Origin: Chryseosolibacter sp964551035
GTDB lineage: Bacteria > Bacteroidota > Bacteroidia > Cytophagales > Cyclobacteriaceae
Reading direction: 5' to 3'
Assembly (NCBI GenBank): GCA_964551035.1
Contig: CAZKBK010000027.1
Coordinates: 1 to 64,000, forward strand
Length of the DNA stretch: 64,000 nt
Made by a program: the position numbers and the translations under genes. Every line of letters begins with the position of its first letter. The stretch's first letter is position 1. The notes beneath the pieces are model-generated. The model saw only the letters and a list, made by a program, of their open reading frames with translations, was not told the DNA's origin and did not search any database. This document shows positions 56,625 to 64,000 of the stretch, piece after piece.

Positions 56625-58163
56625 CTATTCGTTGTTTTCCTTGACACGGACATCTTCTTCATCGTTGACGCGCAGGCTGAGTAGCCCCGCCACGATCATC
56701 GACAGGCCCCCCACCACGAGGACATAGATCGTTTCCCCACCCAACACGCGATTGAGCAGAAAGCCGAGTATGGTAGCGGCGACGATCTGTGGAATAACGA
56801 TGAAGAAATTGAAGACGCCCATGTAATAGCCCATCTTATCCGCAGGCAGGGATCCGGACAACATCGCGTAGGGAATGGAAAGAATGCTTGCCCACGCGAT
56901 GCCGACGCCGATCATGGGAAGCCATAACATGCCGGGGGCGGAAATGAAGTAGACGGAGATGAGACCAACGCCACCGCAGGTGAGCGCGAGGAGGTGCGTT
57001 ACCCTCCGGCTGGTGTAGCGCGCCAGGAACGGTAAGGCAATTGCTGCCAGCGCGGCGATGCCGTTGTAATCGCCGAACAATTTGCTGACGAGATCAGCGC
57101 CATCCGCGTATGCCTGGGATGCTGCATCCGTTGTGTTGAAGATATGGCTCGTCACCGCGGACGTCGTGTAGATCCACATCGCGAAGAGCGCGAACCACGA
57201 GAAAAACTGCACCCAGGCAAGTTGCACCATGGTTTTTGGCATCGTATTGAAATCGCGGACCATGTGAACAATGGCAGCGTGCGACCTTCCGTTCCGGATC
57301 AGGGCAGACGCGACGAAATGAACAACACCAAACAGAATGAGTCCCCCTGCCAGTACGTAGACCTCTTTTTCTATCGCCAGATAATAAATGAGGAGAGCGA
57401 GGAGCACGCCACCTGCAACGAACCGATGGGTGAGCCGCCTGAACAAAGCCGCAAAATGATCTTCATTGTCGATGCGGACCTTCGCGCCGGTCTTCAATGC
57501 TTCTTCCTGCGCTGGGTCGGGTGGATATTCCTTCGACGACAACACGGTCCACATCACGGTAGCAAATAGCATGACCGCTCCCACGTAAAACGAATACTTC
57601 ACATTGTCGCTTACTTCTCCCGCGGCGGCGACATTGGAGACATCAAAAAGCCGGTTGAATATCCACGGCAGGTAAGAAGCGATAATAGCGCCAATGCCGA
57701 TAAAAAAACTCTGCATGGCAAACCCGGCGGTGCGCTGTGACGGCGGAAGTTTGTCGCCGACAAAGGCGCGGAAGGGTTCCATGCTGATATTGATGGAGGC
57801 ATCCATTATCCAGAGGGTGCCGGCAGCCATCAAAAGAAAAGACGAGTTCGGCATCACACACAGGGAGATCGATGCCAGGATCGCGCCGATGGCAAAGTAT
57901 GGCCTGCGGCGTCCCCATCTTGGATGCCAGGTGCGGTCGCTGTAATAACCGATAATGGGCTGAACCAGAAACCCGGTTACGGGCGCGGCCAGCCAGAGGA
58001 TAGCCAGGTCAGAAGGGTCTGCGCCAAGCATCTCATAGATCCGGCTTGTGTTGGCATTCTGTAGGGCAAATCCAAACTGGATGCCCATAAATCCGAAGCT
58101 CATGTTCCAGATCTGCCAGAAACTCAGTCGGGGTTTCGTCTTGGTGGCGGTCAGTGTGCTCAT
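56625..58163 (-). CDS. MFS sugar transporter, SLC45-like
   Basis: This 512-residue, 12-helix transporter resembles SLC45/sucrose-H+ symporters and bacterial maltose/maltodextrin importers of Bacteroidota. It shows the LSFWQIWNMSFGFMGIQFGFALQNANTSRIYEMLGA opening, PIIGYYSDRTWHPRWGRRRPYF (the loop 2-3 motif with RWGRRR) and LADKMGYYMGVFN. A longer soluble loop between helices 6 and 7 is charged (about 205-245). Start ATG 58163. It lies 33 bases downstream of the GH31 gene, so uptake and hydrolysis of alpha-glucosides are likely to be coordinated. Confidence 0.92.
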   Translation of the reverse strand: MSTLTATKTKPRLSFWQIWNMSFGFMGIQFGFALQNANTSRIYEMLGADPSDLAILWLAAPVTGFLVQPIIGYYSDRTWHPRWGRRRPYFAIGAILASISLCVMPNSSFLLMAAGTLWIMDASINISMEPFRAFVGDKLPPSQRTAGFAMQSFFIGIGAIIASYLPWIFNRLFDVSNVAAAGEVSDNVKYSFYVGAVMLFATVMWTVLSSKEYPPDPAQEEALKTGAKVRIDNEDHFAALFRRLTHRFVAGGVLLALLIYYLAIEKEVYVLAGGLILFGVVHFVASALIRNGRSHAAIVHMVRDFNTMPKTMVQLAWVQFFSWFALFAMWIYTTSAVTSHIFNTTDAASQAYADGADLVSKLFGDYNGIAALAAIALPFLARYTSRRVTHLLALTCGGVGLISVYFISAPGMLWLPMIGVGIAWASILSIPYAMLSGSLPADKMGYYMGVFNFFIVIPQIVAATILGFLLNRVLGGETIYVLVVGGLSMIVAGLLSLRVNDEEDVRVKENNE

Positions 58164-58196
58164 TTGGGGGTTATTGCAAACCCTAAATATCAGCAA

Positions 58197-60617
58197 TTAC
58201 CACTGAATTACGATCGCTCCGGGCTGGTAATCTGTTTCGCACACCAGGACACTTTCTTCCGGCGCGGGTTCCGGATCCTGGATCGGATCGAATTTCTCCA
58301 GGGCATTGAAGAAGCGGTTCATTTCAGGAATGACCACGACGGGTTCGTCATTGACCTTCGCCTCCCGCAGAACGTCGCCAAAGCCGTGAAACACGATTCG
58401 AAGGCGCGTGTACTGCGAGGGATAACTTCCTTCGGTTGCGCTGAAATGCAGCCGGCTGTCTGCTCCGTGATATTCAATTTTTCTCATTGCAAATGCCCCG
58501 TTCCTGTTGTAGTCGAAACTATCGCCATCGTCTTCGTAAAAAATGAAATCCGAGTGCGCGTTTCCGCAATAAAGATGAACGATCAAAAGGTCAGCCTTTT
58601 CACCGACGTTGGATACCACGGGCTGCATGGGGATGATCGCGCCGGCACGGACAAATAACGGAAGCTTGTGCAAGGGCGCCTCAACGATCTGTTCAGATTT
58701 TCCATCAAAGTGGGCGCCGGTATATAGGCTGTACCATCCCTCGCCTTCCGGAAGATACACCTTCGCAAACTCCTTCGCGCTTTCTACGGGCGCCACAAGA
58801 ACAGACGGGCCGAACAGGTACTGGTGTTGAAACTGATGGTCAAAAATGCGGGCATCGTGCGCATGCGATATGGCCAGCGAGCGCTGCACGGGCATCCCGG
58901 TGGTTGAAGCCTCATAGAAGAGCGAATAGATGTAGGGCAGGAGTTGGTAGCGGAACTTGATGTAATTGCGCGAGATCTGTTCCACCTCTTCGCCATACGA
59001 CCACGGTTCCGTGTCGCGGCTGTTGATCATCGAATGGCCGCGGAAGAAAGGGGAGAAGGCGCCGATGGACAACCATCGCGCAAAAAGCCTGGAGTCGGCG
59101 TTGCCGACGAAGCCGCCCACATCATAGCCGGCAAAAGCAATTCCCGACAGGCCCATGCTGTTGACAATGCGGACGCCGAGCATCATGTGTTCGTCATAGG
59201 CGACGTTGTCTCCGGTCCACACCGCCGCGTATCGTTGAATCCCCGCAAAGCCTGACCGCGTCAGGTTGAATGGACGAACGTTCTTCATCAATTCCTTCGT
59301 GCCTTCATACGTGCTTCGGGCCATCTGGAATCCGTAAATATTTCTTCCCCGACGCAGCGTGGCGCGGTGTCCTTCGAAACTCATTTCGACATGCTCGGGA
59401 AGCATGTTGCCCCACGTCGCAATCTCGTTCATGTCGTTCCAAAAGCCGCGTATGCCAAGATCCACGTATGAACGAAACTGCGCTTTCCACCACGCCCGTG
59501 TTTCCGGCCTTGTAAAGTCGGGGAAGTGGCACCATCCCGGCCAAACCTGTCCTGTATAGTTGGTGCCATCCGGGTACTTGATAAAGACATCGTTCTTCAC
59601 ACCGTCGTCGTAGGTGGCGTAGCCCCCTTCCACCTTGATGCCGGGATCACACATGACCACCACCCTGAATCCTTTGCCTTCCAGTTGGCGGATCATGTCG
59701 GCAGGGTTGGGAAAATCGCGCTTGCTCCAGGTGAATATCTTGTATTGTTCCATGTAGTGGATGTCCAGTACAAGCGCGTCGGCGGGAATGTCCTTCTCAC
59801 GGAAGGTGTCGGCGACGGACAGCACTTCCTTGTCGGGATAATAGCTGTACCTGCATTGCTGATAGCCAATACTCCAAAGGGGAGGAAGTTCCATTCTTCC
59901 GGTGAGTTCGGTGTAGTGGCGGATCACCTCTGCGACCGTCGGGCCGAATATGAAGTAGTAGTTCATTTCGCCAGCATCCGCCGAAAAGCTGGCGAAACGA
60001 TCGTTGGAGGCGCCAAAATTGAAGAACGTCTTGTGCGTGTTGTCCAGAAAGATGCCGTAGGTAAGCCCGTTGTGTATCCCGATGTAAAAAGGTATGGACG
60101 TGTATAGCGGGTCAGCGCCCGGGCCGTAGGCGAAGTTGTCTGTGTTCCAATTGACGTAGCCGCATCCGCGCCGGTCGAGGGGGCCCGTTTTTTCACCCAG
60201 TCCGACGAAACGTTCGCCCGGCTGAAGTTTTTTGTAACACGTCACTTGTTCGCCCGCCCAGCTCGTCCCAAAGGCGCCATCATCTTCGTTGATCACCACG
60301 CCGTCGCGTGTTGTAAACGACACCGTTGAACGGGCTTTGTTGATCAGTACCGAGAACTTTGTCCCTTTGAGACCGATCGTCGTCTCATCCTCCGTCGCAG
60401 TCCACACGCCCTCTCGCATTGGCTCAGCCACAACCGAATAGGAAAAGTCCTCGAAGTCGGACTCCCGCGTAAATGTAACCCGCGCGATGTTATCGCTATA
60501 ACGCGTGACCCTGAACCTGCTGCGCGACGAAGTTCCCGAAACGCCGTATGGCTCTTTTGACCAGGACTGAATTTCCCCGGGTGATTGGGATAGTTGCGAG
60601 TGGATTTTTCCGGACAT
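58197..60617 (-). CDS. Glycoside hydrolase family 31 alpha-glucosidase
   Basis: This 806-residue enzyme has no signal peptide, so it is probably cytoplasmic. The GH31 hallmarks are FWNDMNE (nucleophile Asp), WTGDN (acid/base Asp), WPGWCHFPDFTRPE and SIGAFSPFFRGHSMI. An N-terminal beta-sandwich (about 1-230) and C-terminal beta domains (about 610-806) flank the (beta/alpha)8 barrel. Expected activity is exo-alpha-glucosidase on maltose or maltodextrin. A TAAATTTG box on the minus strand at 60638-60645 ends 20 bases before the ATG. First gene of GH31-transporter-esterase, divergent from the amylase. Confidence 0.94.
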   Translation of the reverse strand: MSGKIHSQLSQSPGEIQSWSKEPYGVSGTSSRSRFRVTRYSDNIARVTFTRESDFEDFSYSVVAEPMREGVWTATEDETTIGLKGTKFSVLINKARSTVSFTTRDGVVINEDDGAFGTSWAGEQVTCYKKLQPGERFVGLGEKTGPLDRRGCGYVNWNTDNFAYGPGADPLYTSIPFYIGIHNGLTYGIFLDNTHKTFFNFGASNDRFASFSADAGEMNYYFIFGPTVAEVIRHYTELTGRMELPPLWSIGYQQCRYSYYPDKEVLSVADTFREKDIPADALVLDIHYMEQYKIFTWSKRDFPNPADMIRQLEGKGFRVVVMCDPGIKVEGGYATYDDGVKNDVFIKYPDGTNYTGQVWPGWCHFPDFTRPETRAWWKAQFRSYVDLGIRGFWNDMNEIATWGNMLPEHVEMSFEGHRATLRRGRNIYGFQMARSTYEGTKELMKNVRPFNLTRSGFAGIQRYAAVWTGDNVAYDEHMMLGVRIVNSMGLSGIAFAGYDVGGFVGNADSRLFARWLSIGAFSPFFRGHSMINSRDTEPWSYGEEVEQISRNYIKFRYQLLPYIYSLFYEASTTGMPVQRSLAISHAHDARIFDHQFQHQYLFGPSVLVAPVESAKEFAKVYLPEGEGWYSLYTGAHFDGKSEQIVEAPLHKLPLFVRAGAIIPMQPVVSNVGEKADLLIVHLYCGNAHSDFIFYEDDGDSFDYNRNGAFAMRKIEYHGADSRLHFSATEGSYPSQYTRLRIVFHGFGDVLREAKVNDEPVVVIPEMNRFFNALEKFDPIQDPEPAPEESVLVCETDYQPGAIVIQW

Positions 60618-60909
60618 ACGGACGATTGGTTTGGCGGCAAATTTAGCAAGAGTCCGTTGTGATTTTCATGTTTAAACGCAAATGTCTTCGGCTACGCCGA
60701 AAGGGAAACGGGACATCGTTCCCGGTAACGTTGGCAATGAATGCTCGGTTTTGCTTCCTAAATTTTGACGGATAATGGGCGGGCTGACAGCCTTTGGAGC
60801 GCGTTCGCCGAGGGGGTAGTGTGCGGAAGGGAAGCGGCACTTAGTTTTTATGCGTGAATTCCCCCGCGGCTTTGGTTAACCGAACCTTCAATCACCTAAA
60901 ATCAATTAT
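60618..60909. promoter_or_regulatory. Divergent control region of the alpha-glucan locus
   Basis: This 292-base gap separates the GH31 operon from the amylase gene. It holds a full TAnnTTTG box for GH31 (TAAATTTG, minus strand, 60638-60645). It also holds an inverted repeat TTCGGC-TAC-GCCGAA at 60687-60701 and an imperfect palindrome TTTGGTTAACCGAA at 60871-60884 overlapping a possible -33 TTTG of the amylase promoter. Either could be a site for the LacI-type regulator encoded at the right edge. No gene is seen. Confidence 0.45.
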
Positions 60910-63243
60910 ATGAAACGTACAGTTTTACGAACCATGCTAGTCCTGTGTTTCTCTACCGTATCGCTCGGGCTATGCGCTCAAAACGACGTGATGATGCAGG
61001 CGTTCTACTGGGATGTGCCTGTCGACGCCGTCAGCAACAACGGCACGTGGTGGACGAACTTGAAAAATAAATCGGGCAGCCTCAAGAATGCCGGCATCAC
61101 CGGAATCTGGGTTCCTTCCCCGGCGAAAGGAAACTTCGGTATCTACGATATGGGTTATGGGATCTTTGACCTTTACGACCTGGGAAACTACAACCAGAAG
61201 GGAACGGTTGAAACGCGTTTCGGCTCGCGCACCGAGTTGGAACAAATGATCTCGCAACTTCACTCGGATGGAATTGACGTGTACGCCGACGTGGTACTGA
61301 ACCATATTTACACCGGCGATGATGAAGACGAGGTCAATCCCGCGGTTAAGCAATACGTATTTGACGAAGCCTACCGGAACGGCCAACAATACTCGCCCTA
61401 TCCGACCAACGAGATCAAATGGGTCATCAACAACGCTTCGCCGGGGGATTACTACATTCAGATCCACGGGTATCACCTCGGAAGCACGGCGAAGACCGAG
61501 CGGGGCTATGACCTTCAGGTCGACTTTACGGGCGGAGGTTTTAACACGAACTATTCCTGGGAAAGCGAGCCCAACAACGGTGGTGGCAACTACGACGTGT
61601 TTCCGGCATCAGGAAATACCGTAAGGGGCCACATCGAAGTGAGCGACCTGGACGAGTACAGGATCACCGTTTCCTCAACAACCGATGTCGTCATCAGGCT
61701 CACCGCGCGCCGGGAGAACGCAAGCCCCTGGGAGTGGGCGTGGGCGGACCAGACCAATGGATATTACCCAAAGGCGATCTGGTACAACGGTTCCAACATT
61801 GCGACGACGTCACAGTTGGAAGCCCATACAAACACGGGCGTAACGTATGTGAATCACACGGGCACGGGCGAAGCGAACTTTTCTTGGACATATGCCGACT
61901 TTCACCCGGTAGACAACGCCGACTGGCTGGGCTATCCCGGATCGGACGAAATCATTACCAACACGAAGTTTTTTGGAAACGACCTGAACACCTTCAGCAC
62001 GACGGTGGCCAACCGCTACAAAGATTGGGGCGAGTGGCTGAGCGACGAGATCGGATTCGACGGCTTCAGGCTGGACTTTGTTCGCGGTTTTCAGGAGAGT
62101 TACGTTGCCGCGTGGGTAAACAACCTTCCGTTAAAGGGCGGAAACCAGCGCTTTATCGTGGGGGAGTACTGGGGCGCGGATTACAGGATCAAGAACTGGG
62201 TAAACAACGTGGCCGCAAATGGCGCTGATGTTGATGCGTTCGATTTTCCGTTGAAGTTTTCGCTCACCTCCATGTGCAACGGATCCGGTACCAGTTTTGA
62301 CATGCGGTGGCTGAACCACGCCGGCATGGTGCGGAACAATTCAGGGAACGCCCTGCCCGGCACCTCGGTGGTAACATGGCTCGACAACCACGACACAGGC
62401 AAGGAGCACGACAAGTGGGTCACACAGGACTGGAAAATGGGGTACGCGTACATTCTGACCCACGAAGGCAAACCTTGTGTTTTCTACAACCACTACTTCG
62501 GGGATGTAATGACCGATGCGCACAATCCGGGCCTCACGGTCACGCCCGACGCCGACCTCGACGAGGACCTCAGGAAACTGATCTTCGCGCGCAAGACGTA
62601 CCTTGGCGGTGGGCTCACCGTGCTGAGCGATGTTGGCAATCCCTATCCTGCCGGTGATGCCTACAACGTATACGTTGCACGCAGGGCGGGAAACGGAACG
62701 AAGAGCGGCGCAATCGTGGTGATCAACAACGATGACAGTCAGACGAAGGGGCTTTGGGTGGATGCGTCGCCATCGGGCTGGGCAAACTGGGCCAACACCA
62801 CGCTGGTGAATGCGTTCGACAACGGGCAGACAGCGACGGTGTATTCGGATGGACGCGTTTACCTTTCTGCCCCGGCGAGGGGATACGCGGTCTACGTGCG
62901 ACAGGATGAATATGTCGCTTTCGTGGACCCCGGTGCGCGAACGCGAGGGGTGGAAGTAGGGGAAGTCATGTTCGACTACGCGGAGCCGACGGGTGCCTTC
63001 GTTCCCGCCCTTGAGGTGTGGTCCAATCCCGTGAAAGACAAACTCACGGTGCTCGTATCGCTTCCCCGCGACGGGGCTGCCATGATAGAGATGCTCAGCG
63101 TGCGGGGCGAGCGGGTCGCGGTGAAGACTGTCGTGACCAACAGCGCCACCGAGATCGACGTGTCGGGCTTGCCGCCGGGCATGTACCTCTTGCGGGGGAC
63201 CGTAGGACGGTACAGCCTTACGCGTAAGATCATGAAGCGATGA
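60910..63243 (+). CDS. Secreted GH13 alpha-amylase with T9SS-type C-terminal sorting domain
   Basis: This 777-residue protein has a signal peptide (LVLCFSTVSLGLCAQ). Family 13 regions are complete: DVVLNH (127-132), GFRLDFVRG (nucleophile Asp389), GEYWG (acid/base Glu near 419) and LDNHDT (near 495). WTYADFHP around 326-333 marks the end of domain B, as in bacterial GH13_5 enzymes. Domain B is enlarged by about 150 residues (roughly 172-325), resembling a PPC/carbohydrate-binding beta sandwich (ASPGDYYIQIHGYH..., SDLDEYRITVSSTTDVVIRL). The last 75 residues (LEVWSNPVKDKLTVLVSL...LPPGMYLLRGTVGRYSLTRKIMKR) form a type A T9SS sorting domain. Digests starch outside the cell for uptake by the neighbouring operon. 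Confidence 0.94.
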   Translation: MKRTVLRTMLVLCFSTVSLGLCAQNDVMMQAFYWDVPVDAVSNNGTWWTNLKNKSGSLKNAGITGIWVPSPAKGNFGIYDMGYGIFDLYDLGNYNQKGTVETRFGSRTELEQMISQLHSDGIDVYADVVLNHIYTGDDEDEVNPAVKQYVFDEAYRNGQQYSPYPTNEIKWVINNASPGDYYIQIHGYHLGSTAKTERGYDLQVDFTGGGFNTNYSWESEPNNGGGNYDVFPASGNTVRGHIEVSDLDEYRITVSSTTDVVIRLTARRENASPWEWAWADQTNGYYPKAIWYNGSNIATTSQLEAHTNTGVTYVNHTGTGEANFSWTYADFHPVDNADWLGYPGSDEIITNTKFFGNDLNTFSTTVANRYKDWGEWLSDEIGFDGFRLDFVRGFQESYVAAWVNNLPLKGGNQRFIVGEYWGADYRIKNWVNNVAANGADVDAFDFPLKFSLTSMCNGSGTSFDMRWLNHAGMVRNNSGNALPGTSVVTWLDNHDTGKEHDKWVTQDWKMGYAYILTHEGKPCVFYNHYFGDVMTDAHNPGLTVTPDADLDEDLRKLIFARKTYLGGGLTVLSDVGNPYPAGDAYNVYVARRAGNGTKSGAIVVINNDDSQTKGLWVDASPSGWANWANTTLVNAFDNGQTATVYSDGRVYLSAPARGYAVYVRQDEYVAFVDPGARTRGVEVGEVMFDYAEPTGAFVPALEVWSNPVKDKLTVLVSLPRDGAAMIEMLSVRGERVAVKTVVTNSATEIDVSGLPPGMYLLRGTVGRYSLTRKIMKR

Positions 63244-63260
63244 AGAGGCGTTAAAAAAAA

Positions 63261-63290
63261 GGGACTGCACGACAGTCCCTTTTTCTTTTC
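63261..63290. terminator. Bidirectional intrinsic terminator
   Basis: GGGACTG and CAGTCCC form a perfect 7-bp stem (63261-63267, 63273-63279) with loop CACGA. T-rich sequence follows on the plus strand and eight A residues precede it, giving T residues on the minus strand. It can end both the amylase and the LacI-type transcripts. Confidence 0.9.
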
Positions 63291-63305
63291 TTTCCTTTGC
63301 AGACC

Positions 63306-64000
63306 CTACTTCTTTTTCCCCTTCTTCAGGGAGCTATCCCTGACGATGAGACGTGTCTTTAGGATCTTTGTCTCGGGCTGAAGCTCGATGTCGCTGTTCT
63401 TGGTCTTCAGTTCGATCTGGCGGATGAGGAGTTTGGCGGCCTCCTGACCCATTTCAAATCCGGGTTGATCGACGGAGGTGAGGGGTGGATCGAGCAGGGC
63501 CGTAAAGAACCAGTTGCTGAATCCCGCGACGGCGATGTCTTTGGGGATTTTCAGGCCGGCATCCTTGATGGCCTGCATGGCGCCCATGGCCGCGGGGTCG
63601 TTGGTGGCGAAGATCGCGTCGGGTTTCTCTTCGAGCGCCAGTAGCTTTTCCGTTGCAATCTTCCCTTCTTCAATGGTTCCCAGCGGGCTGGAGACGATCA
63701 GTTCCTTGTCGATGGGCATGTTGTGTTCTTTCAGCGCCTCAAGGTATCCCTGCAGGCGTTGTTTCGTGATCTCCAGGTTGGGTGGACCTTCGAGGTGAGC
63801 GATGCGTTTGCAGCCCTGTTCGATCAGGTGAAGGGTGGCTTCCTTGGCGCCGCTGAGGTCATCGACAATGATCTTGCTCGAGTTAGCGTGTTCATAGACC
63901 CGGTCGAAGAAAACCATGGGCACACCCTTAGCCAGGATACTTTCAATGTGTTCGAAGTTGTTGGTTTCACGCGACACGGAGATCAGCATCCCGTCGACAC
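63306..64000 (-). CDS. LacI/GalR family transcriptional regulator, partial (C-terminal part)
   Basis: The frame is open to the right edge, so the N-terminal helix-turn-helix and hinge lie outside the window. About 230 residues are visible. They form a periplasmic-binding-protein-like effector domain: VDGMLISVSRET, GVPMVFFDRV, SKIIVDDLSGAKEATLHLIEQGCKRIAHLEGP, PDAIFATNDPAAMGAMQAIKDAGLKIPKDIAVAGFSNW and LTSVDQPGFEMGQEAAKLLIRQI. The tail is lysine-rich. The location beside amylase, GH31 and transporter genes suggests it senses maltose-type sugars and regulates this locus. Confidence 0.92.
   Translation of the reverse strand, partial: VDGMLISVSRETNNFEHIESILAKGVPMVFFDRVYEHANSSKIIVDDLSGAKEATLHLIEQGCKRIAHLEGPPNLEITKQRLQGYLEALKEHNMPIDKELIVSSPLGTIEEGKIATEKLLALEEKPDAIFATNDPAAMGAMQAIKDAGLKIPKDIAVAGFSNWFFTALLDPPLTSVDQPGFEMGQEAAKLLIRQIELKTKNSDIELQPETKILKTRLIVRDSSLKKGKKK

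Overview
The window looks like a chromosomal segment of a Bacteroidota bacterium, most likely order Cytophagales (Chryseolinea/Ohtaekwangia-like). This rests on family content and signals, not on a database search. The evidence is: type IX secretion (T9SS) hallmarks (a gliding-motility C-terminal domain protein and an amylase with a C-terminal sorting region), a fused alpha/beta E1 dehydrogenase, a GH3/serine-hydrolase fusion, promoter elements of the TAnnTTTG type, and almost no Shine-Dalgarno sequences. Base composition is fairly even and coding density is high. I see no insertion sequence, prophage, CRISPR array or rRNA.

Layout. 0.1-6.5 kb: tRNA-Thr, a DUF2306 membrane protein, a secreted PIG-L deacetylase, then a 41-residue membrane micro-protein overlapping a sodium:solute symporter. 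6.5-12.2 kb: a probable stress cluster (baeRF-type protein, extended short-chain dehydrogenase), a lipoprotein M28 peptidase, another dehydrogenase and small orphans. 12.3-15.8 kb: signal peptidase I with a strongly structured leader, and an ABC-F ATPase. 15.9-20.7 kb: a GMC oxidoreductase/subunit-3 pair and a gamma-glutamyltransferase-like enzyme. 20.9-25.3 kb: a Rieske oxygenase facing a ferredoxin/ferredoxin-reductase pair, a MarR regulator with two operator-like palindromes, and an amidohydrolase. 25.4-28.0 kb: ECF sigma factor, acyl desaturase, YihY/BrkB protein.

28.2-32.7 kb: a LytS/LytTR-type histidine kinase and response regulator bracketed by two paralogous exported proteins, each made of three degenerate repeats. 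Three of these four genes overlap by 4 bases. I regard this as the best candidate for an undescribed system. 32.8-36.1 kb: an exported protein often mislabelled asparagine synthetase B, two small periplasmic proteins, a candidate small RNA and a receiver-only regulator. 36.0-41.0 kb: a probable DNA-damage module (dinB, a 2H phosphoesterase, recQ) divergent from a self-cleaving XRE/S24 repressor, with paired palindromes between them. 41.0-46.6 kb: hemF, fused 2-oxoacid dehydrogenase E1, KefB-like antiporter. 46.7-54.4 kb: envelope and surface proteins. 54.7-64 kb: carbonic anhydrase and an alpha-glucan utilisation locus (GH31, SLC45-like transporter, esterase, secreted GH13 amylase, LacI-type regulator running off the right edge).

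Several genes share an arrangement in which a TAnnTTTG-like element lies 18-22 bases upstream of the start codon, implying 5' leaders of about a dozen bases. This helped choose starts, including a TTG start for the ABC-F gene. The lepB gene is the exception: a long structured leader whose strong ribosome binding site can pair with an upstream complementary segment.
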